From NCBI GenBank assembly GCA_964408955.1, contig CAYPBK010000007.1, positions 1 to 64,000 of the forward strand: a stretch of DNA of 64,000 bases, in the 5' to 3' direction. This document shows positions 24,664 through 35,000 of this stretch, piece after piece. Position 1 is the stretch's first letter. Each line of letters starts with the position of its first letter. Under the pieces are notes generated by a model. The model was not told the DNA's origin, did no database searches, and was given only the letters and a program-made list of their open reading frames with translations. Source of the stretch: JAAYKT01 sp964408955 (GTDB taxonomy: Bacteria > Bacillota > Clostridia > Lutisporales > Lutisporaceae). A program made the position numbers and the translations under genes.

Positions 24664-26358
24664 CGTCATTCCCATTATCAATTCTTTAACATTATCCCTT
24701 AAGGATGCGAGCTTAGTGCTGGATTCCTCCTCATTATCACCTTTGACAGCTAAATATATCTTAATCTTAGGCTCTGTGCCGGAAGGTCTTATGGCAAACC
24801 AGCTTTTATCCTCAAAGAAAATATGCAAAACATTATCCTTAGGTATATAATCCGATGAATCATAAACTAAATAATCTCTGAATTCTGAAACCTTGAAGCT
24901 GCCTAAAGCTTTGGGAGGATTATTTCTTAGCTTTTCCATAATTGCCAGAATAGCCTCTGCCCCTTCCTTTCCTTTAAGGACTATGGAAAAAAGGTCTTCC
25001 TTATAATAGCCGTATTTATCATATAGCTTGAAAAGCCCGTCATATATAGTCATGCCTTTAGCTTTATAATATGCAGCCATCTCACAGACAAGCATAGTAG
25101 CTACGACACCGTCTTTATCCCTGACAAAATCCCCGGCTAAATAACCATAGCTTTCTTCAAAGCCAAAAATAAAATGATCTCCCTTTGCCTCTCTATCCTT
25201 AATGACGGTAGCTATATGTTTAAAACCCGTTAAAGTCGTCTCTGTAATAGCACCATAGCTTTTCGCTATCTCATCCGCCATTTTACCCGTAACTATTGTG
25301 TCAACGAAAAGACTGTTATCCTTTAAAGCTCCGTTATTTTTTAAAGAATCAAATATGTAATGGGTAAGAAGCACGCCCACCTGGTTCCCCGTCAATCTTA
25401 TATATTCGTCTCCGCCTGTTTTCACCATCACCCCGAGCCTGTCGCAATCCGGGTCTGTGGCAACTATAATATCCCCATCAATCTTTTTTGCCAAATTAAG
25501 GGCCAGCAAAAAGCTCTCCGGCTCCTCGGGATTTGGGTATTTAACAGTAGGGAAAGACCCATCCGGCAGCTCTTGCTCCGGAACAACGTGAACATTTAAA
25601 AAGCCTGCTTCCTTTAACGCCCTTCGAACGGGAATATTGCCCGCTCCATGGAGAGGCGTATAGACTATTTTCAGGTCCTTTGTGGATTTGACAGCCTCGG
25701 GATTTAATGAGAGAGATAGAACACTGTCTATATATTTCTTATCCATCTCCTCACCGAGCATATGCAAATTCTCACAATCCTCAAGCTTCAAATCCGTATA
25801 AGGCTTTAGAGTTGAAAAATCCTTGATGCTGTTTATTTCCTCCATTAGCTCCTCTGCAATAGGAGATGCCACTTGAGAACCGTAATCCCAGTAAACCTTG
25901 TACCCGTTATATTCCGGAGGATTATGGCTCGCAGTTACTACTATCCCCGCCGTGGATTTCGTTTCCCGGACAGCAAAGGAAAGCTCCGGTGTAGAATGCA
26001 AATTGGGATAAATATATACCTTTATCCCGTGAGCACAAAGAACAGCCGCAGCCTGCCCCATAAACTCTCTGGAAAACCTTCTTGAATCATGAGCTATAAC
26101 GACTGAGGGATTCTTAACCCCTTTTTTTAATATATAGCTTGCCAAACCTTTGGTTGCTTTGCATATGGTATATTTGTTCATCCTGTTAGTGCCTGCCCCG
26201 ATAATGCCTCTTAAGCCGGCAGTTCCGAAATGCAAATCCTTATAGAACCTATCCTCTATTTCCTTTTCATCATCCCTTATCCCTTCTAATTCCTTCTTCG
26301 TTAAAGAATCAAAATAGTCAGCTTTAAGCCATTCTTCATATCTCTTTTTATAATCCAT
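24649..26358 (-). CDS. Phosphoglucomutase / phosphomannomutase
   Basis: A 569-residue alpha-D-phosphohexomutase of the PgcA type, interconverting glucose 1- and 6-phosphate for cell-wall and glycan precursors. The phosphoserine loop is TASHNPPEYNGYK, metal binding is DPDCDRLG, sugar binding is GFEESYGYLAG, and phosphate binding is RPSGTEPKIK. The ATG at 26358 gives six-base spacing from AGGAGG; another ATG lies one codon upstream. The last residues (TDVGC) come from the adjoining repeat, which seems to have replaced the original end without loss of a domain. Confidence 0.95.
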   Translation of the reverse strand: MDYKKRYEEWLKADYFDSLTKKELEGIRDDEKEIEDRFYKDLHFGTAGLRGIIGAGTNRMNKYTICKATKGLASYILKKGVKNPSVVIAHDSRRFSREFMGQAAAVLCAHGIKVYIYPNLHSTPELSFAVRETKSTAGIVVTASHNPPEYNGYKVYWDYGSQVASPIAEELMEEINSIKDFSTLKPYTDLKLEDCENLHMLGEEMDKKYIDSVLSLSLNPEAVKSTKDLKIVYTPLHGAGNIPVRRALKEAGFLNVHVVPEQELPDGSFPTVKYPNPEEPESFLLALNLAKKIDGDIIVATDPDCDRLGVMVKTGGDEYIRLTGNQVGVLLTHYIFDSLKNNGALKDNSLFVDTIVTGKMADEIAKSYGAITETTLTGFKHIATVIKDREAKGDHFIFGFEESYGYLAGDFVRDKDGVVATMLVCEMAAYYKAKGMTIYDGLFKLYDKYGYYKEDLFSIVLKGKEGAEAILAIMEKLRNNPPKALGSFKVSEFRDYLVYDSSDYIPKDNVLHIFFEDKSWFAIRPSGTEPKIKIYLAVKGDNEEESSTKLASLRDNVKELIMGMTDVGC

Positions 26359-26402
26359 CATGAACCTCCTGCTACAGATTCTTTCCTTAATACCAAATAC
26401 TC

Positions 26403-27656
26403 TTACTGGGCTATTACGGTTATAGCTTTTATTCCTGTTTCATCCTCCGTGCCAAATATATTAATACTTTGTCCTCGTTTCAAATCATCTATAAGAATAG
26501 GTTTAAGAGTTACATCTACTACATTGGCATCCTTTAAGTAAACTTTTTTATCCTTCATTGTTTGCTCATCCTCATCCATGATATCCACTTGCAATTCCAG
26601 ATTAACCAAATCAATATCCCTTATTATGGCTTTTTCATTTATATCTCTCGTAAATTCTATAGTAGCTATATTTTTTATAGTATTATTTTGCACATTGACT
26701 TCCACGTACATCCCCGGTCGCAAGGAATAAACATCTGACAATTGTCCGTTTATTATTACGTTTTCCTTAATCAAATCCTCGGGTATGTACAGTTCCTTAT
26801 TGCCTTTCCCTTCTATTTCAAGTAAAATCCTTGGCTTGCTTCCTCTTTTGTATGTAATTGTGTCTATAGTGCCTTTGGCATTTGTTATGGCAGAGCTGCC
26901 TTCATCATAATCATCATAATCCTTTGGTTCTTCTTTATAATCCTCTTCCAAATCCCAATCATCATCTGCGTCATCATCAATATCACCGTCAGCTTGATGT
27001 TCCTCTGCATATACATTGCTTGCCTCATCAATCATCTTGGCAAACATGGCACGGGTTACAAGATCGTCAGGTTTGAAATCTCCATTTGCGTCGCCCCTGC
27101 CATCTATAACATTTATCTTTATCATATGATTAACATATCTTCTATATGCACTGGGTATTAATTCAGTATCCCTAAAAAACAACTGCACAGGCAAATCGGA
27201 TTCTTGTTCAACCTTAAAAGCTCTGCCTAAATATGTGCAGATATCAAGTCTTTTTGCCTGAGGTTTTTCATTCATAATCGTCAGATCATAGTCGCTTAGA
27301 ATTACTTCCTTTTCCAAAGCATAAGCGGTTTCCTTTCTTGCATAATCAGGGACTTTAAATTTATCCAGTTCGACTTTATATTTAGTTGTGAGGGCGTCCA
27401 GATCTGCATCTTTTTCTACGTTCATCATCATTTTTGCTATGGTCACTATTACGGAATATTTATTTATGGGGTCGCCGGGGCTGAATTTGTCCTTTGAGGT
27501 TCCGTTCATCAGTCCTTTTTCATTTACAGAAATAATATAGTTCTTTGCCCAATTATCATCTATATCAGTAAAAGGTGAATCTCCATAAATAACGCCAATG
27601 CTGCCTATTACCATTACTGCTGAAATCACTAATGCTAAAAACTTTTTACTGTTCAA
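26403..27656 (-). CDS. S-layer homology (SLH) domain protein
   Basis: A 417-residue exported protein. The TTG at 27656 is chosen as start because AGGAGGGA lies just upstream, giving a clean signal peptide (NSKKFLALVISAVMVIGS). SLH motifs follow: FTDIDDNWAKNYIISVNEKGLMNGT with KFSPGDPINKYSVIV, and a later unit with INVIDGRGDANGDFKPDDLVTRAMFAKMI. SLH domains bind pyruvylated wall polymer. An extremely acidic linker (DGDIDDDADDDWDLEEDYKEE) leads to a beta-rich C-terminal half of about 160 residues that I do not recognise. It is divergent from the S-layer-type gene at 27.9 kb. Confidence 0.88.
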   Translation of the reverse strand: MNSKKFLALVISAVMVIGSIGVIYGDSPFTDIDDNWAKNYIISVNEKGLMNGTSKDKFSPGDPINKYSVIVTIAKMMMNVEKDADLDALTTKYKVELDKFKVPDYARKETAYALEKEVILSDYDLTIMNEKPQAKRLDICTYLGRAFKVEQESDLPVQLFFRDTELIPSAYRRYVNHMIKINVIDGRGDANGDFKPDDLVTRAMFAKMIDEASNVYAEEHQADGDIDDDADDDWDLEEDYKEEPKDYDDYDEGSSAITNAKGTIDTITYKRGSKPRILLEIEGKGNKELYIPEDLIKENVIINGQLSDVYSLRPGMYVEVNVQNNTIKNIATIEFTRDINEKAIIRDIDLVNLELQVDIMDEDEQTMKDKKVYLKDANVVDVTLKPILIDDLKRGQSINIFGTEDETGIKAITVIAQ

Positions 27657-27941
27657 AAAAATCCCTCCTAATTTTAATAATAATCCCATCCTTACAGAGT
27701 AATATTCTACTTATCCGGCTGTTTTCCTTCTTTACATATCCAATAACAGCAACTTTTACAATTCAATTACATCTAAATAATAGTGTTGCCCCTGGTCAAA
27801 TTTATATATATACTTAAATAAAGGAAGAATACATAAGCTTTGACGGCATTTTTTGACCTTATGTTTCATAAAAATACCATTAAGCTATTATTATTTAATC
27901 TGTAAAATAAAATTTTAAACCATACATGGAGGAGGAGTAGA

Positions 27942-30900
27942 ATGAAAAGAAAAAGACTGACAGCTCTTATGACTGCTATTATTATTTTTACCATTGCTGT
28001 CTTACCTGCAACGACTTATGCCGATACCATCAGCAAGGAAGCAAAAGCATGCGCTGATCTAGGCATCCTCATAGGCAAGGATGTACTTACAGGTGTCACA
28101 TCGGAATACTTAGAGGAGACTCCGACTAGGATTCAAGCTCTCATTATTTTCCTCAGAATACAAGGACTTGATGATGAAGCACTTACCTATGACTGGGATA
28201 TTAACTTTAAAGACGCCAATGATTATAGCTGGGTGGTCGGCAGAAACTATCTTGGTTATGCAAAAGAAAATCCGGATTTAGGATGGATAGGCAACCCCGA
28301 CGGCAATTTTTATCCTGCCAACACCATAGATAGCAAAGCTTTCTATAAAGTAATGCTGGAAAGCCTGGGCTATAGCCAGGATATTGACTTTGACTATAGC
28401 GAAACCTTAGATTTTGCTGAATCTGTAGGAATACTAAGCAGTGCAAAAAACATGGACAAGGTTAAAAACTTTACCATAGATCATGTGGCAAAAGCCATTT
28501 ATTCTACTTTAAATGCCAAACCAAAGGACGAGAAAAAAAGCCTTATAACTTTAATGACAGAAAAAGGTATAATAGATGAAAAAAAAGCTGCTAAAGCAGG
28601 CTTCAAAATTGATGTTATTCCCATTGAAGTCCTAGCTTTTGAAGGCTTAGCAAACAATAAATATGTTTTAACATTAGATAATGAAGCTTATTTAGACAAG
28701 GATGACATTACTATTACTCCTGAGGAAAGTAAAAAGGAAATATCCATAGAATCAATTGAGACAGAAGGTAAAAAAGTATATATTACTACAGCTTTTATGC
28801 CTGCCTTTGTTGCCTATGAATTATACATAGATATGTCTGCTCCGACAGACGGCATGGCGATTAAGGATTACAGTGTGCGATTTGTCGCACTCCCCAGGGA
28901 TACAACGAAACCAAAAGCCGAAATGGAGATTTTAAGTAACAATTTAATTAAGCTCACCTTTGATAAGGAATTGGAACGTTCCAGTGCTGAGGACACCTAT
29001 AATTATACGATTCAAAACGATTTGGATGTATATGATGCAGAGCTGGACATTACTAAAAAAATTGTTATCTTAACCACAGCCCCTCATAGAGAAGGCAACA
29101 GATATTGGCTGACAGCAAGAAATGTTACGGATTTATCCGGCAACACTATGGAGGTTTTAGATAAATCCTATATCGCTCAACCTAAGGATAACTCAAGACC
29201 CTTTATAGATACAATACAATCAGAAGGCAGCAGAACTGTTATAGTTACTTTCAGTGAGGCCTTAAATAAAATTACTGCGGAAAGAATAGAAAACTATACT
29301 ATATATAACGATGCTTTAATCATTGAAGATGCCATTTTAGATAATACGGGCAAAGCTGTAAGGCTTAGCACCACAACGCAAAACCCGGATACCCAATACC
29401 GTCTAACTGCAAAGAACATTGCGGATTTAGCAGGCAATGTCATGTATGAAGCCACGAAAAGCTTTAGAGGTGCGACTTCCGGCAGTGACAAATTTGATGC
29501 TAACCCCATGGTAGCGTCAAACAGTGAGGTAGAAATCAAGTTCTCCAGGAAATTGGATAGAGACTCTGCAGAAGACATTAACAATTATAATATTGATAAT
29601 GATCTTGATGTATTGGAAGCCTATCTCAGCGAGGATAAAGAAAAAGTCAGCTTAATAACATCAAATCAGAATCCGGGAACCAAATACTTATTAGAAATAA
29701 GTGATATCTACGACGAATACGGTAATGTATTAAGCTATAAAAAGACATACTTTGTAGGAGTTTCAAAGGACACCTCAGTTCTTAGCTATACTGCAAAAAG
29801 TGGCGGGGATAGCATAATTCTTACCTATAATAAAAGAGTTGAAAAAGAAAGTGCTGAAAACGTATTTAACTATATTCTGGACAGTAGCTTAGGCTATGCC
29901 GCTAAAGCTACATTAGATTCAACGGGTAAAATAGTAACTTTAATAACGAAAACCCATGATAGAGGCAAGGTCTACGCAATAACTGTGAAAAACGTAAAGG
30001 ATTTAGCGGGAACTGCAATAAAAGCAGATGATAAAACAGCTAAAAGAAGCTTTATAGGCTATGGCGATACTAAACAAAAAGAACTGGAGCTGGATGCCGT
30101 TAATGCTTATGATATGGCTTCTATTGATTTATATTTTGATGATGTTCTTACGGATGATGAGCTTAAGGATTTAGAAGCAACAATAATCAGTGAAAATGAC
30201 GTATCCTACAAAGAGCCAGTTGGATTGGAGTATCAAAAATATTTTTCAATTGACAAAGCTACAGTAAGACTGCAGTTTAAAACTGATGATTCTAAAAATC
30301 CCGAATTATTCAAAAGCGGCAGACGATATGAGATAAGGGTTTCCAACATTGATAGATTAAATGAAGATTCCTACTCCAATATAAAGGGCTTCCTCGGGAC
30401 TTCTCAGGCTAACGAGCCTCCCCGTATTGATGATGTTTTTGCTTTAAACAGCACAGCCGTCGAAGTGACCTTTACGAAGCCGGTGAAAGGCATAAGCCCT
30501 TCACAATTTACAATAAACGGAGTAACTATTACGGGGGCCTCCGCAGAATCGGATGAGGCAGTCTTAGTTGCAATCCTTTATTTAAACACCAGCAATGCGT
30601 TAAAGGATGGAGTAGAATATAAGCTTACGGCAAAATCAGGAATAAAGGATGCTGCAGGGTATAGCTCAATACCTACATCCTCAGGACAAAACACTATGGA
30701 TTTTATCGGCACTTCATATAAAAATGAACCGCCGGAGGTAGATAATATCCATGCTTTGGATAAATACACTATTTCCATTGAATTTAGTGAGAAGGTTACT
30801 GTGCCTAATTCAGGTTTTTCCATTAAAAGAATACCTTCGGGAGGTAATTCCATATCAGTGGCAAGCACTGCTTTATCTCAGGATAAGCAAACTGCTACCC

Positions 30901-31349
30901 TTTACCTCAATACCGCAAATGGAGCATTATCAGAGGACTATGACTATGAGATAAATTTAGGTACCGGTATTAAGGACTTACAGGGCTTATCATTGGAATC
31001 CGGCAGCCGCAAGCTTGAATTTGCAGGATCTGATATAGATTTGCAGCGATTTGAAATAATTGCAGGCTCCATAAGCTCGGATAACAAGACTATAACCCTT
31101 ATGACTTCAAATATAATTAAAAATACAAATTTGGGTATGGACTGCTTTGAGCTTTCAGGAGCTAATTATGGGAAAAGCTCCTCGGATAAAGTGGAGGTAA
31201 AGGATAGGACCATCACTTTGAAACTGCGAAATGCTTTGAGGTCAAATGGAACGGTTACAATAAAGCTGACCTCCACAGGTAAATCCTCAATCAAGGATAT
31301 GTATAATCAGAAGCTATATACAGAAGAAATTGAAGTAGATACTTATTAA
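27942..31349 (+). CDS. Large S-layer-type protein with Ig-like repeats A
   Basis: An 1135-residue secreted protein with signal peptide (KRKRLTALMTAIIIFTIAVL...TTYADT). The first ~215 residues resemble diverged SLH units (ACADLGILIGKD, PTRIQALIIFLRIQGL, DGNFYPANTIDSKAFYKVML). The rest is tandem Ig-like modules of the bacterial S-layer/Big_5 kind. Each has a core such as KLTFDKELERSSAEDTYNY, VTFSEALNKITAERIENY, IKFSRKLDRDSAEDINNY or LTYNKRVEKESAENVFNY. GGAGGAGG precedes the ATG and a strong terminator follows. Its sister gene downstream has the same layout, so this may be an accessory or alternate surface protein. Confidence 0.9.
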   Translation: MKRKRLTALMTAIIIFTIAVLPATTYADTISKEAKACADLGILIGKDVLTGVTSEYLEETPTRIQALIIFLRIQGLDDEALTYDWDINFKDANDYSWVVGRNYLGYAKENPDLGWIGNPDGNFYPANTIDSKAFYKVMLESLGYSQDIDFDYSETLDFAESVGILSSAKNMDKVKNFTIDHVAKAIYSTLNAKPKDEKKSLITLMTEKGIIDEKKAAKAGFKIDVIPIEVLAFEGLANNKYVLTLDNEAYLDKDDITITPEESKKEISIESIETEGKKVYITTAFMPAFVAYELYIDMSAPTDGMAIKDYSVRFVALPRDTTKPKAEMEILSNNLIKLTFDKELERSSAEDTYNYTIQNDLDVYDAELDITKKIVILTTAPHREGNRYWLTARNVTDLSGNTMEVLDKSYIAQPKDNSRPFIDTIQSEGSRTVIVTFSEALNKITAERIENYTIYNDALIIEDAILDNTGKAVRLSTTTQNPDTQYRLTAKNIADLAGNVMYEATKSFRGATSGSDKFDANPMVASNSEVEIKFSRKLDRDSAEDINNYNIDNDLDVLEAYLSEDKEKVSLITSNQNPGTKYLLEISDIYDEYGNVLSYKKTYFVGVSKDTSVLSYTAKSGGDSIILTYNKRVEKESAENVFNYILDSSLGYAAKATLDSTGKIVTLITKTHDRGKVYAITVKNVKDLAGTAIKADDKTAKRSFIGYGDTKQKELELDAVNAYDMASIDLYFDDVLTDDELKDLEATIISENDVSYKEPVGLEYQKYFSIDKATVRLQFKTDDSKNPELFKSGRRYEIRVSNIDRLNEDSYSNIKGFLGTSQANEPPRIDDVFALNSTAVEVTFTKPVKGISPSQFTINGVTITGASAESDEAVLVAILYLNTSNALKDGVEYKLTAKSGIKDAAGYSSIPTSSGQNTMDFIGTSYKNEPPEVDNIHALDKYTISIEFSEKVTVPNSGFSIKRIPSGGNSISVASTALSQDKQTATLYLNTANGALSEDYDYEINLGTGIKDLQGLSLESGSRKLEFAGSDIDLQRFEIIAGSISSDNKTITLMTSNIIKNTNLGMDCFELSGANYGKSSSDKVEVKDRTITLKLRNALRSNGTVTIKLTSTGKSSIKDMYNQKLYTEEIEVDTY

Positions 31350-31366
31350 AGGATTCACTATAGAAT

Positions 31367-31400
31367 AAAAGGAACGGTTTTGTACCGTTCCTTTTTTTTT
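31367..31400 (+). terminator. Terminator after S-layer-type gene A
   Basis: Stem AAAAGGAACGGT, short loop, complement, then a run of nine or more T. Confidence 0.93.
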
Positions 31401-31484
31401 ATTTATGGAAATATAGGCACGTAGGAACATGGGTACATGGATGTTGGATGCAAACCAACATCCAACGACTAGTATCCGGTGACT

Positions 31485-31690
31485 GATATTATCCAGAAGC
31501 AGGAGTTCCAAAACCTAAACTTCTAAACTCATTCCGGGCGAAATCAAACTCTCCCCGTTAAATTATTAAGACTTGCTAGTAACAGTTCCTGTAGCCACTA
31601 ATGATTTCGCTTATCCTTCATTTCATTAAGAAGTTTTACGGTTTCTCCACAATGCTTCTTTAATAATATCAGTACCTATACCGTTAAACA
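31485..31690 (-). repeat. Dispersed fold-back repeat, copy 2
   Basis: Reverse-complement counterpart of 4170-4370, with long identical blocks at both ends and a divergent centre of about 50 bases. The two copies are thus inverted relative to each other and 27 kb apart. The element contains its own imperfect inverted-repeat arms. It lies between two S-layer genes in non-coding DNA. Confidence 0.8.
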
Positions 31691-31702
31691 AATATTATAG
31701 TT

Positions 31703-31750
31703 GAGAGGAATACCCTAATGCAAGAAGCAAGTGGCGAGAGGCTAGAAGCC
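31703..31750 (+). repeat. GGAATACCC module, copy 1
   Basis: GAGGAATACCCTAATGCAAG followed by purine-rich AAGCAAGTGGCGAGAGGC. It is closely similar to 44976-45025, where the same string follows a heptamer repeat. Confidence 0.75.
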
Positions 31751-31897
31751 TTTTCCGTTTACATAACATTTCCTCCATTGTTTCAAAACCCCATTACAGA
31801 GGCATTACACATTGTTACAGTTCATTTACGCAGGCAGGGATTTAGAATCGCATATAGAATTATGTTAACTGTCAAGAAGCAATCTATGAATTTTTGT

Positions 31898-31920
31898 AAA
31901 GGAGGTGAAAGAAAAAGGTG
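31898..31920 (+). promoter_or_regulatory. Perfect upstream Shine-Dalgarno in the S-layer leader
   Basis: AAAGGAGGTGA, fully complementary to the 16S 3' end, stands 10 bases before an in-frame GTG (31918) and about 100 bases before the likely true ATG (32011). It may start an N-terminally extended form, or act as an mRNA-stabilising ribosome-binding (STAB-SD-like) site as known for the Bacillus thuringiensis cry3A leader. Confidence 0.6.
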
Positions 31921-32010
31921 ATAAATAGATCTATTGACGAAATGCAAAAGCAAAGAACAAAGCAAGTAACAAAAAAACAATCCAAACAATACGAGGAGGT
32001 AAAAACTAAT

Positions 32011-35000
32011 ATGAGTAAACGAATTTTAGCAGTAGTTTTAGCATTTGCTCTAGTATTCTCTACATTTACAGTGGCATTTGCAGACGAAGCAGTAAGCTCT
32101 GATGTCAAAGCCTTAGCCGGAATAGGCATGCTTATTGGCGATGGCAATGGAGTAACAGTTGAATACGCAGAAACAATACCGTCGAGATTGCAGTCGGCAA
32201 TACTTTTCTTAAGACTGAGAGGTCTTGAAAGTGAAGCAGTAGCATTTGAAGGCGAAGAAAACTTCAGCGATGCAAAGGATTATGCATGGGCAGAAGGCAA
32301 AGCCATAATGGCTTACCTAAAAGCTCATCCTGAGCTAGGTTGGATAGGTGATGCCGGAGAATTCATGCCAGGCAAAAAAATCAATGAACAATCCTATTAC
32401 AAAGTATTATTAGAAGCATTAGGATACAAACAAAACACAGGAACAGTAGTTGGTGACTTTGACTTTGCAGAAGTATTTGAATTTGCAAAATCAGTAGGTC
32501 TTGAACCAGAAAACCTTGAATCTTTCACTATAGATAATCTGGCAAAAGCTACAATCGCAGCTTTAAAATTAAAAACCGTAGATGGAAAGCTTCTTGTAGA
32601 AGTATTGATTGAAAACGGTAAAATTGACAAAGAAGCAGCTATTGAAAATGGTCTATACGAAGAAGCAATAGCAGCTGACGTTAAATCAGTAAAAGCAATT
32701 GGAAATACAGTTGTAGAAGTTGAATTTGAAGAAGAAGTTGACGCAAGATTTGCAGAAAATGAAGCTAATTATGAGATAGCCGGATTAGATATAAAAGCTG
32801 CAAGCTTAGCAGGTGAAGAAAAAGTAAGACTTGAAACATCAGCTATGACAGCAGGAAAGCTTTATACATTAAAAATCAACGAAGGTGAAGTTAAATTCAC
32901 AGGCGTTGCAAAAGTATCCGGCGCTCCTGCAATTGAAAAAGTTGAAAGCGCAGATATCGAAGAAGTAGTTATAAGCTTTGATAAAGCTCTAGATTTTGAA
33001 ACAGCAGCAGACGTAGAAAACTATGCAATCGCAGGCATAGAAGTATTAAAAGCTGAAGTTGACGGAAAAGAAGTAACCTTAACAACAGAAGGCCTTGTTG
33101 CCAGAAAACAATATACAGTAAAGGTTACCAATGTTAAATCCGTTGACGGTGGTCTTTTGAAATCTGCTTCCAAATCCTTCTATACAAGACCTGATGCAAC
33201 TGCACCAACAGTAAAAGGTGAAGTAGATGTTCAAACTAATCAAAGATTAGTAGTTACCTTTAATAAAAAGGTTACAAAAGAATCAGCCGAAGATTTAGAT
33301 AATTATACAATAACAGCTGGAACAGAAGAATTAGCAATCCTTGAAGCAATTTGGGACAGCGAAGATGAAGACAGCGTAGAATTAACAACAGAAGTTCAAG
33401 CTGCTAATAAGAGATATGAGATCTCCGTATCCAATATCTCAGACCAAACAAAAGCACAAAATATCATGAAAAAGACTGTTAAAAAATCCTTCTATGGCAA
33501 AAGAGAAGATACAATAGCTCCATCATTCCAGGGAATCAATGTTGTATCCAGAAACCACATAGAAGTGTCCTTCAGTGATGCAAGCAGATTTGACGAAACA
33601 ACAGTACTTGACGTGAATAATTACACTTTAACAAAATCATCTGAAGATTATGCAGTTGATAATGCAGAGAAAATCTCCTACAAAAACGGAGTTTACAAAG
33701 TTCTTCTTACAGTTGCAGATTTAGACTTGGGTTCCTACAATCTTGCAATAGTAGACATTGCCGATGAATTTGACAATGTTATGAAAGAAGTTAAAAGAGT
33801 ATTCAGCGTATCCAGAGACAGCTTTGCATCAGCATCAGTAAGCGGTTATGAGATTTCTGATGTAGATACAATCAAAGTAACTTTTACAAAATCCTTAAAT
33901 AAAGCTACAGCTGAAGATCTGGCAAACTATACTTTTGACAGCAGCATCGGTGCTCCTATAAAAGCTAAATATGAAGATAAAGTCGTTACACTTACCACAG
34001 CAAAATTTGTTGAAGGCAAGGAATATAAGCTCACTATAAAAGGTGTAGAAGACTTAGCAGGTAACGTTCTTAACCAAAGCTTCAAATTTATTGCTAAAAA
34101 AGGAACAGTAGATAAAGAAACACCAAAGCTAGTAGATATCTATTCAGTAAATGAATATGTAGTGGCCGTTGTATTTGACGAAGCAGTTGAATACTCAGCA
34201 GGCACAGTTCTAAATCTATCTCCTGAACTGCAATTAAAAGCTAAAGCTTATGCAGAGGACAAAACAGTTATCGAATTCTCAGCAGCTGCTCTTGACGAAG
34301 CAGTAAAGCTAAATGCAGTAAACGGATACACCATAGCAGCAGGTTCCTTAACAGGAATCAAGGATAAAGCAGGAAATGCTTTCAATGTTGCAGAAGCAAA
34401 TCTTGGAGACTATGTAATATATGGAAATGACTCAGAAGCTGAGGCACCTGAAGTGCTGAGCATAGCACAAATCAACGGTACAACCTTCCAGGTCACTATG
34501 TCCAAGAATGTAATAATTAAAAATAGCGCACCCATCGCCGGATGGACTGTAGTTTATGATGATAGCGATGTTAAAGATGTAGTTAACTTTGTTAAATCAT
34601 CCAAAATATCAGAATCCACAGAATATGTATCCTTTAATTTAAGTGTTATATTAACTGATGAACACGGTATAGCAGCAAAAAATCTTGATAAAGAAAACGA
34701 AACCTACTTCTATGTGGAATATGAAGATACAGAGAAACCATATATAGTAGACGTTGTTGCAGTAAACAGAAACACTGTTGAAGTTGAATACAGCGAAGAA
34801 TTAAAAGCAGATGCCATAGGCTCATATATAATCAAAAATGCTGATGAGGATATTAAAACATCAATCGCAAATTCAGCTTCATTGAAATCCAATGGAAAGG
34901 TTGTAAAGCTTACCTTAACCACTCCTTTAGAAGGAAGGTATGATTACAGATTAATCATTGGAAGCGTTGCAGCACAAGACTTAGCAGGGAATACTGCAGA

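Larger units (their letters stand above)
31350..32010. other. 660-bp gap with repeats and a long S-layer leader
   Basis: Between the two S-layer-type genes lie the terminator, a short GATGTTGGATG/CAACATCCAAC inverted repeat, fold-back repeat copy 2 (31485-31690) and a GGAATACCC module (31703-31750). After these come about 260 bases of leader to the downstream S-layer gene, including an extra perfect Shine-Dalgarno sequence. No gene is credible here. Confidence 0.65.

Noticed and set aside
31918..32010. N-terminal extension of the S-layer protein from GTG 31918
   Set aside because: It would place 31 charged residues before a complete signal peptide; the ATG at 32011 with its own GAGGAGG is the better start, so the upstream site is reported only as a regulatory possibility.
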